Source: Dethiosulfovibrio peptidovorans
GTDB taxonomy: Bacteria > Synergistota > Synergistia > Synergistales > Dethiosulfovibrionaceae
DNA length: 64,000 nucleotides
NCBI GenBank assembly: GCA_002748665.1
Contig: PDTB01000020.1
Span: 32,544-96,543, forward strand
Reading direction: 5' to 3'
Below are positions 8,346 to 16,882 of this stretch, piece by piece. The translations under genes and the position numbers were made by a program. Positions within the stretch are counted from its first letter, which is position 1, and every line of letters starts with the position of its first letter. The notes beneath the pieces were generated by a model. It was not told the DNA's origin. It searched no databases and worked only from the letters and a program-made list of their open reading frames with translations.

Positions 8346-9952
8346 TACACCGTCACCTCCTCCGCGTCCTTAACGGCACCGAGCATCAGTATGCCAAACT
8401 CCGTGGACGGATCGGTGGCCGGTCGGATACCGGCAATTCGCCCCGAGTCGACGATGGCAATTCGATCACAGACGGACCGAAGCTCTTCCAGCTCAGATGA
8501 AACCATAACGACGGTCGTCCCGTATTTTTCGTTATAAAACTTCAGGGTATCCAGAACAACCTTTTTAGCCCCCACATCGATCCCTCTGGTTGGCTCAGAC
8601 ACAAACAAAAGCTTAGGCCTTGTCTCAAAAGCTTTGGCAAGACAGACCTTCTGCTGGTTTCCTCCAGAGAGCTCCTGGACGGGTTGATGTGCCCCCATAC
8701 ATCGAATCTCAAGAGACGAGATATAGTCCTTAGCACATTGGTCGATAGCATCCTCATCCCGAATTTTCACCAGTCCCCCAAAAACAGGCTTGAGAAAACG
8801 TTCCTGCATCTGAAGAGCCGTGAAGGTAATGTTCCACGATATGGGTTCCTCCAAAAGCAGCCCCACACCACGACGATCCTCGTACACCGCCGACATTCCA
8901 GCCTTCAGAGAACTGGTTGGCTCGTTCAAAACGATGGGTTTGCCCTCGAAGACGACGGTTCCCCCAGCGGGAAACATTCCCATAATCCCGTTGGGTATTC
9001 CTAATTTTCCCTGTCCCGCCAGACCACCGATACCGAAGATCTCCCCTTTTCTGATCTCGAAGGAGACGTCTCGAACCGTCTCGCCGGGCATGTCGACCCA
9101 TAGGTTTTTCACGGACAGTATGGGATCCCCCAGGGTTCGTCCCGAGGAGTCGGAACGAGCGAAGGCAGAGGAGACATCCCGCCCCACCATGCTTGAGGCT
9201 ATAGCCATAATATCCGTATCATCGGGCAGTGTCTCCAAGACAACCTCACCATCCCGAAGAACCACGATCTTATCGCAGACGTCCAGAATCTCCTGCAATC
9301 TGTGGGAGATGAAGATGATGGAGATCCCGAGTTCAGCAAGGTGCCTCATGGAGGACAGGAGGATGTCGGCCTCCGATTCGGTGAGAACTGCCGTGGGCTC
9401 GTCTAAAACGAGAAGCCGGGTGTTCTCCTTGTCGATCTCCCGAGCAATCTCAGTGAACTGCTTGTATCCTACTGGGAGCTCAGAGACCAGAGCGTCTGGG
9501 TCCAGGGAGACGTTCAGCTTATCGATAGCCTTACGTCCCCGATCGATCATTGCCTTGCGGTCCAAGGTCCTGAGCCTGTCGCCACAAGCCTCGACCAAGG
9601 GGGTATACTGTGTTGACTCCCGGTTGAGCACCACGTTTTCCGCCACGGAGAAACCGGGAATCAGGGAGAACTCCTGATGGACCATGCCGATGCCTGCCTT
9701 CAGGGCATCGAAGGGAGTGTTGAAGGTCACTTTTTCGCCGTCGATGAAGATATTTCCCTCGTATCCGCCGGTCGTGTGGATCACAGTCATGCCGAAAAGA
9801 ATGTTCATCAGGGTGGATTTGCCAGCTCCGTTTTCGCCGACAAGGCCCAGGATCTGACCTTTGTCAAGAGTGAAGTTGACGTTTTTCAACACTCGGTTGT
9901 TGAAGTAGGCTTTACCGATACTCTCCATTTTCAGGAGCGGTTCCGATGCCAT
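8345..9952 (-). CDS. Double ATP-binding subunit of ABC importer
   Basis: This 535-residue protein has two fused nucleotide-binding domains, as in RbsA/MglA/YufO. Domain 1 has a canonical Walker A (GENGAGKST) and Walker B (LLVLDEPTAVL). Domain 2 has a degenerate P-loop (GLAGQGKLG, no Lys-Ser/Thr) but an intact signature (LSGGNQQKV). This asymmetry is normal for the family. I set the start at the ATG at 9952, behind GAGGTG; the longer frame to 10018 has no ribosome site. It energises the two permeases encoded directly downstream. Confidence 0.92.
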   Translation of the reverse strand: MASEPLLKMESIGKAYFNNRVLKNVNFTLDKGQILGLVGENGAGKSTLMNILFGMTVIHTTGGYEGNIFIDGEKVTFNTPFDALKAGIGMVHQEFSLIPGFSVAENVVLNRESTQYTPLVEACGDRLRTLDRKAMIDRGRKAIDKLNVSLDPDALVSELPVGYKQFTEIAREIDKENTRLLVLDEPTAVLTESEADILLSSMRHLAELGISIIFISHRLQEILDVCDKIVVLRDGEVVLETLPDDTDIMAIASSMVGRDVSSAFARSDSSGRTLGDPILSVKNLWVDMPGETVRDVSFEIRKGEIFGIGGLAGQGKLGIPNGIMGMFPAGGTVVFEGKPIVLNEPTSSLKAGMSAVYEDRRGVGLLLEEPISWNITFTALQMQERFLKPVFGGLVKIRDEDAIDQCAKDYISSLEIRCMGAHQPVQELSGGNQQKVCLAKAFETRPKLLFVSEPTRGIDVGAKKVVLDTLKFYNEKYGTTVVMVSSELEELRSVCDRIAIVDSGRIAGIRPATDPSTEFGILMLGAVKDAEEVTV

Positions 9953-10083
9953 ACAATTCACCTCGCCATTCAGACACGTAACAGATAACAGCCAGAGACC
10001 TGCCCGAATAAAATTCAAAACATCAAAAAACGAAACACTACATGCGAAGAAGGATAAGGAAAGGGATAAAGCTTAAAAGGGAA

Positions 10084-10111
10084 GAGGGGAGAGTCGCTCC
10101 CTTCTCCCCTC
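10084..10111 (-). terminator. Attenuating hairpin between binding-protein and ATPase genes
   Basis: The stem GAGGGGAGA / TCTCCCCTC is followed by a TTTT run on the minus strand, 36 bp after the binding-protein stop. Such partial terminators usually keep binding-protein mRNA in excess over the transporter genes. Confidence 0.72.
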
Positions 10112-10146
10112 GTTTAAAAACAGACCGCGCCAATTCGCCAATTGTC

Positions 10147-11355
10147 TTATTTCACGGAGAAGTACTTCTCTGGAACCTCAACACTGGTCATGCCGAGGAA
10201 CCCCGTGCCGAAGATATAAGTATCCTGATAAAGAAGCACGTGGTTCTTCTTTTTCACGCCAGTTTGGATGTCGGTATAGTAGCTCCCATTCCACTGAGCG
10301 CCAGGAGTCAGCTCTGAATAGGCAGCAAATAGGTTGTTCAGTTTAAACTTCCTGCGGAAGTTCTTGTGGTCGATGCCGTTATCCACACACTGACGACCAA
10401 ACTCCACAAGGGCTGCAGAGTTGGTGTAGCCATAGGAGAATGCCCAGGTCCCCATACGCCCTTTACCACCATGGTCGTTAACTGCCTTCTCGACCCGCTT
10501 GAGAATCGCGGGGAAGTCGCCCTTCACGTCGGCCAATTCAACACCCAAGGCACCGGGATAGCCCATGAGAGGCGAGGGAAGGTCGGCCTCGATGAAAAAC
10601 CCACCGCCCTCGGCGATCCGCTTGAGCAGAGGCTCGGTGTGAGCGTCGTTGGTACAGAAGAAGGCAGTCTTCTTGCCGTATTTGTCGAGCCAGGCAGGCA
10701 CCTTCTCCAGAATAAACTGCTGAGCTCCAGCCACACCCACGTCGCTGGTCGGGTCGGGAGCCGTCTCAAAGTGGAACTTGACGCCCAGATCCTTACAGGC
10801 TTCGGCCATGATGTTACGTCGACGGGAGAGAAGCTCATAGCTCATGTGGCGGGGGAAGGAGATATGAACGAAGTCCGTAGCCCCAAGCTTCTGCGCGGCA
10901 GCTACAATGAGATAGCCTCGAGCGATGTTGTCGCAGTTGATGGCCAAGTCAGCGACCGACTCAATAACGCCGGGATCCTCATGGGCCTCACCGGCGAAGA
11001 GAAGGATATCGTCCCTCTTCTCACGAATGCGCCGGAACGCTTCGGTAGTGCCCGGAATCCCCTGGTTGACGATAACCACCTTCATCAGAGGGTCGTCAGC
11101 AAACGAGGCGATCTGAGAGATCGTGGTCTCCATCTCCTGCATGAAATTATCAGGATAGGTGATGTGTTTGATCATTCCCCCATCAGCCACATCGCCGTAC
11201 TTGTCAATCATCGCCTCAGCACCCCGAAGGTCGTCCTCCGACTGAGACACGGTCCCCGTACAAATACCGATATGAAACTTGGCGTCAGCAAAGACTGCGG
11301 ACGCTGCAACTGCAATGAGACACATACTGAGCAATACGACGATAGATCTCTTCAT
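10147..11355 (-). CDS. DUF3798-family periplasmic substrate-binding protein
   Basis: This 402-residue exported protein has a signal peptide ending in SAVFA (about residue 23). The mature protein starts DAKFHIGICTGTVSQSEDDL and folds, by pattern, as a periplasmic binding protein of the type I class: alternating alpha/beta with phrases such as KVVIVNQGIPGTTEAFRRI and KTAFFCTNDAHTEPLLKRI. I recognise the sequence as DUF3798, a family known mainly from Synergistetes and Clostridia. It is the first gene of the importer operon, has its own promoter at 11402-11430 and a hairpin after it. The ligand is unknown. Confidence 0.85.
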   Translation of the reverse strand: MKRSIVVLLSMCLIAVAASAVFADAKFHIGICTGTVSQSEDDLRGAEAMIDKYGDVADGGMIKHITYPDNFMQEMETTISQIASFADDPLMKVVIVNQGIPGTTEAFRRIREKRDDILLFAGEAHEDPGVIESVADLAINCDNIARGYLIVAAAQKLGATDFVHISFPRHMSYELLSRRRNIMAEACKDLGVKFHFETAPDPTSDVGVAGAQQFILEKVPAWLDKYGKKTAFFCTNDAHTEPLLKRIAEGGGFFIEADLPSPLMGYPGALGVELADVKGDFPAILKRVEKAVNDHGGKGRMGTWAFSYGYTNSAALVEFGRQCVDNGIDHKNFRRKFKLNNLFAAYSELTPGAQWNGSYYTDIQTGVKKKNHVLLYQDTYIFGTGFLGMTSVEVPEKYFSVK

Positions 11356-11401
11356 AATAATCGGCCCCCTTAGATAAAATTAACTCTCTACATCATATGG
11401 C

Positions 11402-11430
11402 ATCTTATAAGATCCACGCATACTTGTCAA
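11402..11430 (-). promoter_or_regulatory. Sigma70-type promoter of the DUF3798 importer operon
   Basis: A perfect -35 TTGACA (11425-11430) is separated by exactly 17 bp from the -10 TAAGAT (11402-11407), reading on the minus strand. The start codon is about 47 bp downstream of the -10. Confidence 0.75.
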
Positions 11431-11575
11431 ACGAGAGAGCCTCTCAAATGATCAAGAAAAGCACAATTTTTAGTTAGCGTCACGTCTGTAGGGTTTTGTC
11501 GCCTTTTGTGCCATTTCAAAAAACTCCAGATCACAGAAAAATCAAGAGATACATTTTGTCTCATGAACAACCTTC

Positions 11576-12112
11576 TCAGTTGAGTCGAGGAACTATGCGC
11601 GAGGCAAGCCACGAAACGGCGACGATTTTGAGCCCATCTCCTGGAAGAAAAACAAGGCATCCAACCTTAAAAGCCCCCCAAAAGGTCATCTCCACCCCTG
11701 AAATACGGGTCAGGATAAGATAGAGCCAGGGAATTCCCAGGAGATAGATAAAAAGGCTCCCTGCGAACGTTGCTACAAGAAAATTTTTCATGACAGGAGG
11801 GCGGCGTTCCATGTATTTCCCCACGGTCCAAGCACAGAGGACGAAACCCAGGAGGAATCCAAACGTCGGTGACAGAATGTAGGATGGACCAGCACCGGAG
11901 GTAAAGACTGGCACACCCATCAAGCCTGTGAAGATGTAAAGAGCCTGGGAGAGAGCCCCGAGCCTCGCCCCCAGAAGACAGCCAGCCACCAGGGTGAAAA
12001 AAGTCTGCAGAGAGATAGGAGCCGGTCCTAAAGGAAACCGAAAAAATGCTCCCACGGCGGTACATCCAGCCAAGAGAGCTACCAAAGCCATATCCTTCGG
12101 TCGTATCTTCAA
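11576..12112 (-). CDS. BioY biotin transporter substrate-specificity protein
   Basis: This 178-residue membrane protein has about six hydrophobic segments. Family signatures are GPAPISLQTFFTLVAG near the N-terminus, the GARLGALSQALYIFTGLMG segment, and FLPGDGLKIVAVSWLA at the C-terminus. BioY binds biotin and works alone or with an ECF energising module; no EcfAT genes are in the window. I use the TTG start at 12112 because GGGAGG lies nine bases upstream. An internal ATG at 12091 has no clear ribosome site. The upstream hairpin and promoter suggest control of expression. Confidence 0.92.
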   Translation of the reverse strand: MKIRPKDMALVALLAGCTAVGAFFRFPLGPAPISLQTFFTLVAGCLLGARLGALSQALYIFTGLMGVPVFTSGAGPSYILSPTFGFLLGFVLCAWTVGKYMERRPPVMKNFLVATFAGSLFIYLLGIPWLYLILTRISGVEMTFWGAFKVGCLVFLPGDGLKIVAVSWLASRIVPRLN

Positions 12113-12121
12113 AATATAAAA

Positions 12122-12160
12122 CCTCCCGTCAGCGGATTTTCAACACAACTGAACGGGAGG
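12122..12160 (-). promoter_or_regulatory. Terminator-like hairpin that contains the bioY ribosome site
   Basis: On the minus strand CCTCCCG then TCAG pairs with CTGA then CGGGAGG, leaving a 16-base loop, and is followed by TTTTATATTTTG. The 3' arm GGGAGG is also the bioY ribosome-binding site. In read-through RNA from the betaine operon the hairpin would end transcription or hide the site. Confidence 0.65.
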
Positions 12161-12207
12161 ATACATGTTTACGAACCTATTGTCAACCTAATAGTTTTAT
12201 TGTCACC
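12158..12207 (-). promoter_or_regulatory. Putative bioY promoter with two direct repeats
   Basis: TTGACA (12181-12186) and TATCCT (12158-12163) are 17 bp apart on the minus strand. TATTGTCAACC (12178-12188) and TATTGTCACC (12198-12207) repeat with a 20-bp period around the -35. These could be binding sites of a biotin-responsive regulator, but they do not match the classical BirA dyad. Confidence 0.45.
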
Positions 12208-12213
12208 TTTTGC

Positions 12214-13065
12214 CTAACGTTTTTTCGGTCCCCATCGTCGTCCCAGTCCCTGAGTGATGCGATCGATGACGATCGCCATAATGACGATACTTATTCCCGA
12301 TTCAAAACCTCGTCCCACGTCAATCCTATTGATGGACAAAAGGACCTCCTGACCAAGGCCTCTAGCACCGATCATGGCGCAGACGACCACCATAGCCAGA
12401 GCCATCATCGTCGTCTGGTTGACGCCTGCCATAATTCCCGGCATGGCCAGAGGAATTCGAACTTCCTTCAGGAGCTGCCACCGAGTAGCACCATAGGCAA
12501 TTGCGGCATCCTGAGCAGGCTTAGGGACCTGTCTGAGTCCCAGAGCCGTCAATCGAATCACCGGCGGCATGGCATAAATAAGGGTGGCGAACACCGCAGG
12601 AACCTTCCCAAGCCCAAAGAACATCATGGCTGGTATGAGATAGACGAAGCTGGGCATGGTCTGCATACCATCCAAAAGGGGCTTCATGAAGGCCGATGAC
12701 CGAGGAAATTCGGCGATGAGGATGCCTAAGGGAATCCCAAGCACAAGGGCAATGAGCACCGATGTGACGATGATGGAGAGAGTCTCCAGAGCCAAGGCCC
12801 AAAGGCCGAACAGACCGATACAGACTGTCAGGAGAGCCAGAATCAGGGCCGAACGAATTTTCCCTGTGGTTTTCCAGACAGCCAAAGCCACGAGAACTAT
12901 GTAGATCCACCAAGGAACGGCGTTCAACCCTCCCTGAATTCCTGAGAGGATCGAAGAGATGACCGACGAGATACTGTCAAACGCCGGCGCGAATCGATCA
13001 AGCAGCCAGTTTACTCCCTCGTTGACGTAGGGAGCAACGTGATATCTCCAGGCATCAGGAAACAT
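12214..13065 (-). CDS. Glycine betaine/proline-type ABC permease (ProW/OpuAB)
   Basis: This is a 283-residue permease of the quaternary-amine transporter family. An N-terminal periplasmic/helical region precedes about six membrane segments. The coupling motif is GATRWQLLKEVRIPLAMPGIMAG, and the stretch TMPSFVYLIPAMMFFGLG is typical of ProW/OpuAB. It overlaps the ATPase gene by 11 bp. The likely binding protein (42125-43147) is almost 30 kb away. Members import betaine, carnitine, choline or proline for osmoprotection or catabolism; the exact substrate cannot be read. Confidence 0.92.
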   Translation of the reverse strand: MFPDAWRYHVAPYVNEGVNWLLDRFAPAFDSISSVISSILSGIQGGLNAVPWWIYIVLVALAVWKTTGKIRSALILALLTVCIGLFGLWALALETLSIIVTSVLIALVLGIPLGILIAEFPRSSAFMKPLLDGMQTMPSFVYLIPAMMFFGLGKVPAVFATLIYAMPPVIRLTALGLRQVPKPAQDAAIAYGATRWQLLKEVRIPLAMPGIMAGVNQTTMMALAMVVVCAMIGARGLGQEVLLSINRIDVGRGFESGISIVIMAIVIDRITQGLGRRWGPKKR

Positions 13066-13981
13066 CGGTGGATACCTCCTTCTTCGATACAGCGACGGTA
13101 CTGGTGTCCACCATTCGAATTTGTTCCCGCTGATCCTGAACGAATCGCGCCACGTATTCGTCGGCGGGATTGGCCAGGATCTCCGACGGGTGCCCCAACT
13201 GGACGATCTCGCCGTCTTTCATGACAGCCATTCGGTCACCCAGCCGCATGGCCTCATCCAGGTCGTGGGTGACGAAGAAAATGGTCTTGTGCATCTCCTC
13301 CTGAAGCCGGATAAGCTCGTCCTGCATTTCCCTGCGGATAAGGGGATCAAGCCCACTGAAAGGCTCATCCATGAGCAAAATAGGCGAATCCATAACGATA
13401 GCCCGTGCGATACCTACTCGCTGGCGCATACCACCACTCAGTGAAACGGGATAATAGCTCTCCCACCCGTTGAGCCCGACCTGTTCCAGAGCAATCATAG
13501 ATCTTTCCATACGTTCCTTGGGAGCAACGCCTTTAAGCTTCAGGCCAAACGCAGTATTCTGGAGCACTGTCCGATGAGGCAAAAGACCATAGTGTTGAAA
13601 AACCATGGCTACATGCTCCCGTCGGAACTGGACTAACCCTTTTCTATCCAGGTTTGTCACGTCCTGTCCGTCAACGAAAATGGAGCCCGATGTCGGGTCC
13701 ACCAAGCGAAGAATGCTTCTGATCAAGGTCGACTTTCCACTCCCCGACAGTCCCATGACCACGAAGACCTCTCCACGCTCGACCTCGAAAGAGAGACCTC
13801 GCATGGCCACCACGGCCTCGTCCGACTCGTCCAGTTTAGTTATGAGATCGTCGTCTTCCACATCCACGTCCACTGCGTCCTTACCGTAGATCTTCCATAA
13901 ATCGTTCACCTCAATAATCGCTGTCAACGCTTCATCACTCTCCTTTGTTCTAGGGTTGAGGGATTTTTTCCCTTCCCTCAC
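13055..13981 (-). CDS. Glycine betaine/proline-type ABC ATPase (ProV/OpuAA)
   Basis: This 308-residue ATPase has Walker A GLSGSGKST, signature LSGGMRQRVGIARA and Walker B ILLMDEPFSGLDPL. The segment IYGKD and an extended N-terminus match ProV/OpuAA. Unlike typical OpuAA it is short after the ATPase domain and lacks a tandem CBS pair. An acidic insert (VDVDVEDDDLITKLDESDEA) lies before the core, where ProV proteins bind DNA or RNA weakly at most. The GTG at 13981 overlaps the preceding stop (GTGA); a TTG near 13943 behind GGAG is an alternative start. Confidence 0.9.
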   Translation of the reverse strand: MREGKKSLNPRTKESDEALTAIIEVNDLWKIYGKDAVDVDVEDDDLITKLDESDEAVVAMRGLSFEVERGEVFVVMGLSGSGKSTLIRSILRLVDPTSGSIFVDGQDVTNLDRKGLVQFRREHVAMVFQHYGLLPHRTVLQNTAFGLKLKGVAPKERMERSMIALEQVGLNGWESYYPVSLSGGMRQRVGIARAIVMDSPILLMDEPFSGLDPLIRREMQDELIRLQEEMHKTIFFVTHDLDEAMRLGDRMAVMKDGEIVQLGHPSEILANPADEYVARFVQDQREQIRMVDTSTVAVSKKEVSTDVS

Positions 13982-14727
13982 CTCTGTTGGGTAATAGCCC
14001 GAAAGAGAAACGTGACCTCATTTTTTGACGATTGATATATGAAATATTTGCGATAGCTGTCAACGAATTCACCGTCGACAATTGTCATCGTATAGAGCTC
14101 GGGCTCCCCTGTCTTCCAAACCCGGTAGACCGCCTCTATGAGCTCGAAGCAGCTCTGCCCCTCCAGATCATAGCAAACAGAGCGAATCATGTAGGCGGCC
14201 ATGATCTGCCCCGTCATATCCTCATCCACTTCATCAAGCTGCATGGCTATAGAATTAACTGCCTCGACGATAAAATTTCTCATTTTTTCGTCATATCGAA
14301 GCACCATAACCCCGTTGGGACTGTTTTGAAACAGTTTATAAAAATCTTGCTCCTTGGAACGCTGAAAAAGAGCCATGGAGAGAAATACCTGAAGATCCCA
14401 ATCCTGTATTGGTTTAACAAGGAAGCCGCAGGGAGCGATCTTTCCATCCTGCCCCGGAGGAAGACCATCCGATGAATCAGTGACAAAAATCACCGGAACA
14501 TCCAGGGTGCGACACACGTCTTCCGCAAGAGAAAGAGCATTAATATCCTCACCGAGAGAGACATTCATCAGCACTACGTCAGAATCTTCTGCAGCTATAG
14601 ATTGAAGAGTTGCCGCCGACGGATTACAGAGTTCACTCACATCGCAGCCCATCCGCTCCAGTCTGGATCGGAGATCCATGGCAACATTGACATCGCGATC
14701 AATGAGCACAACCTTAAATTGAGACAT
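13978..14727 (-). CDS. Pseudo-receiver plus PAS-like protein
   Basis: This 249-residue protein has an N-terminal response-regulator receiver fold (residues 1-120) and a C-terminal sensory region with PAS-like features (FQNSPNGVMVLRYDEKMRNF). The acidic pocket IDRD and the conserved Lys (GFLVKP) are present, but the phosphoacceptor Asp is replaced by Asn55 (VVLMNVSLG). It should therefore not be phosphorylated in the usual way. No output DNA-binding domain is seen. It is translationally coupled to the ProV-like ATPase gene and may regulate it allosterically or sense osmotic state; this is inference. Confidence 0.75.
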   Translation of the reverse strand: MSQFKVVLIDRDVNVAMDLRSRLERMGCDVSELCNPSAATLQSIAAEDSDVVLMNVSLGEDINALSLAEDVCRTLDVPVIFVTDSSDGLPPGQDGKIAPCGFLVKPIQDWDLQVFLSMALFQRSKEQDFYKLFQNSPNGVMVLRYDEKMRNFIVEAVNSIAMQLDEVDEDMTGQIMAAYMIRSVCYDLEGQSCFELIEAVYRVWKTGEPELYTMTIVDGEFVDSYRKYFIYQSSKNEVTFLFRAITQQR

Positions 14728-14936
14728 CGCACGCCTCCATCTATAACGTTTTTCTTCTCATATCGTCATTATGATCGTAATTCTAAAAAACACACTTCAA
14801 GTATTCTAACATTTTTTCTCTCGTTTATGCACACTAACATAGGTTTTAGTCGTATAGTTGTGACGTATACGGTCCTGATTGTGAGCCTGAATCCCCCTTG
14901 ACAGGTCTACGCTTCATCTTGAAAGGAGACCGCTTT

Positions 14937-15587
14937 ATGAACTATCGCATCACCATCGGAGAATTTTCCAAGCTCAGCGGTCTCTCCCGAAAGGTCCTCC
15001 GTCTCTACGAGGAGCAGGGATTGCTCAAACCCATATTTATAGATCCCACCACGGGATACCGGTACTACGCCCCCATCCAGGTCGTTGAATCGGAACGAAT
15101 TCAGGCGCTTCGCATGCTGGATATGCCCCTGAGTGAAATCTACCTCTTCCTGAACGAACGGAATCCCGAGGTACTGAGAGAGCTCCTGGGAGAATACCGC
15201 AATCGACTGGAACGTCGCGTATCGTCTATGAGACGGACCCTGGATTTCCTCGACCAACTTACCGAATTGAGGGAGGAGATTTTTGTGGGCTACACCGTCA
15301 TCGTTAAAGATCTTGAGGAGCAGGCTATCGTATCAACCAGGATGATCACCACGCTGGCGCAAGTAGGGGAAAGCATGGAAGAAGCGTTCGGCAGGCTGTA
15401 CAAGTACAGGGAGATGGAAGGACTTGAGAGTTCGGGGGTGTGTATGAGCCTCTATCATTGCCAGGAGTTCGACCCGGAGCACATGGACGTCGAGGTCGCC
15501 ACGGTCGTAGACCGCCCCTGTGCAGAAAGGGAGGGTCTCACGTATCGGCTCCTTCCGCAGTGCACCGTGGTTGAGGAAAAATCGTGA
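14937..15587 (+). CDS. MerR-family regulator with shortened effector domain
   Basis: This 216-residue regulator starts MNYRITIGEFSKLSGLSRKV, a MerR winged helix, followed by the YRYYAPIQVVESERIQALR and coiled-coil regions of the BltR/BmrR type. The C-terminal GyrI-like drug-binding domain begins near residue 125 but stops at YRLLPQCTVVEEKS, where relatives continue for roughly 60 more residues. AAAGGAG precedes the ATG at 14937, which I prefer to the longer frame from 14898. Its stop overlaps the GTG of the flavodoxin gene, so the two are co-translated. It probably responds to a hydrophobic or redox-active compound. Confidence 0.85.
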   Translation: MNYRITIGEFSKLSGLSRKVLRLYEEQGLLKPIFIDPTTGYRYYAPIQVVESERIQALRMLDMPLSEIYLFLNERNPEVLRELLGEYRNRLERRVSSMRRTLDFLDQLTELREEIFVGYTVIVKDLEEQAIVSTRMITTLAQVGESMEEAFGRLYKYREMEGLESSGVCMSLYHCQEFDPEHMDVEVATVVDRPCAEREGLTYRLLPQCTVVEEKS

Positions 15588-16063
15588 ATCGAACGGTGGT
15601 ACTCTTTTATTCTTTCGAGGGAAGCACCAAAAAGGTCGCTGAGATCATTTCTCGTGCTCTGAGATGTGAGATGGTAGAGGTGAAACCCGTTCAGGAGCTC
15701 CATTCGACGGGGTTCAGTAAATACATCTGGGGAGGCACTCAGGTATTCATGAGGAGAAAGCCAGATCTTCACGAGCTCTCCGTTGACCTGAATCTGTACG
15801 ATACGGTCCTCCTGGGCAGCCCTGTCTGGGCGTGGAACGTCTCTCCTCCCATACGCACTCTTTTAGAAAAGGGTTTTCTGCGGAATAAGGACATCGCGTT
15901 CTTCTGCTGTCACGAGGGGGGGCCTGGGGACGTGATCGGAAAGGCTCGATTCCTCATTGAACGTAACAATCGGTTCTTGTCCGCAATTGACTGCCCATTT
16001 GTGAAGAGAAATCTTTATAAAATTAAGAGGATCGTCTCAGCCTGGGCATTGGGCTTGCGGTGA
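15584..16063 (+). CDS. Flavodoxin-like protein
   Basis: This 159-residue protein has the flavodoxin fold. The FMN phosphate loop is visible as YSFEGSTKKVAEII (residues 9-22), and the second flavin contact as LLGSPVWAWNVSPPIRTLL. A third loop FFCCHEGGPGD follows. A GTG start at 15584 overlaps the MerR stop. Co-transcription with a MerR regulator suggests an inducible reductase or electron carrier for a stress compound, similar to MerR-controlled NAD(P)H reductases. No separate FAD or NADPH domain is present, so it must accept electrons from a partner. Confidence 0.85.
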   Translation: MNRTVVLFYSFEGSTKKVAEIISRALRCEMVEVKPVQELHSTGFSKYIWGGTQVFMRRKPDLHELSVDLNLYDTVLLGSPVWAWNVSPPIRTLLEKGFLRNKDIAFFCCHEGGPGDVIGKARFLIERNNRFLSAIDCPFVKRNLYKIKRIVSAWALGLR

Positions 16064-16260
16064 TCCTCAAATCATCACACCAAGCCTGGGATACGTCTCA
16101 GAATCATCGAACCAGAGTTGTTCCACTCACCGGTGAACAAATCGTTAAAATAGACCACTCCGCAGGCCGTCTTAATAAGCTTAGAATCAGGGGGGGGCTA
16201 GACTCCGCGTTACGCTTAATGCGAACCCGTTGTATTTTTACGTAGAGAGGATCACTTTCA

Positions 16261-16882
16261 TGAACTATGAATGGCGTAAAAAAGAAAAAACATTTACTTA
16301 CCACCCAAAAAACCCGTAGTGGTAGATGTTCCAGAATTTAAATATTTAACAATAACTGGAAGAGGAAATCCAAACAGTCTATTTTTCACTGAATACGTTG
16401 AAGCGCTATACGCAGTTTCATATGCAATACGGATGTCTCACAAAAAAGGTCTTCAACCTGAAAACTTCTACGAATATACAGTGTATCCTTTGGAAGGAGT
16501 TTGGGATATATCAGAAGATGCAAAGAAATCTTTTGAAGGAATAGTCAACAAAGACGAGCTTGTTTTTACGTTGACGATTCGGCAGCCAAACTTTGTGTCA
16601 AATGAATGTGCTGAGAAGGCAAAAGAATGGACAAAAAAAAGAAAACCCAATATCAATATTCAAGAGTTATCATTTTGTGCAACATCAGACGGCAAATGCA
16701 TACAAATGATGCATATTGGAAGTTACGACAACGAACAAGAGTCGTTTACAATAATGGATAACTTTGCCAAGAATAAAGGTTTAAAAAGAAAATCAATGGA
16801 ACATAGAGAAATATACATCTCAGATCCGAGAAAAGTAGCGCCAGAAAAACTGAAAACCGTTTTGCGTTTTAAAGTTGAGTAA
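16261..16882 (+). pseudogene. GyrI-like small-molecule-binding protein, frameshifted near the N-terminus
   Basis: The gene starts at ATG 16261 behind GAGAGGATCACTTTC and reads MNYEWRKKEKT. It then leaves frame in the A-rich run at about 16281-16295; the next frame resumes IYLPPKKPVVVDVPEFKY and runs to 16882. The downstream 187 residues match GyrI-like/AraC-effector-type proteins (LTITGRGNPN, EGVWDISEDAKK). One base is missing in a homopolymer, so this could be a real null allele, slippage or a sequencing error. The base composition is clearly more AT-rich than neighbours, which suggests transfer from a low-GC host. Confidence 0.75.

Noticed and set aside
12153-12167. ACGGGAGGATACAT shared with 30431-30444
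   Set aside because: Identity of about 14 bp is expected by chance in 64 kb when both contain a ribosome-site-like core, and the contexts differ.
12178-12207. BirA operator before bioY
   Set aside because: The half-sites do not form the usual inverted repeat with 12-16 bp spacing; only direct repeats are present.
12046-12699. 217-codon plus-strand frame opposite bioY and proW
   Set aside because: Overlaps two well-supported genes; the product looks non-protein-like.
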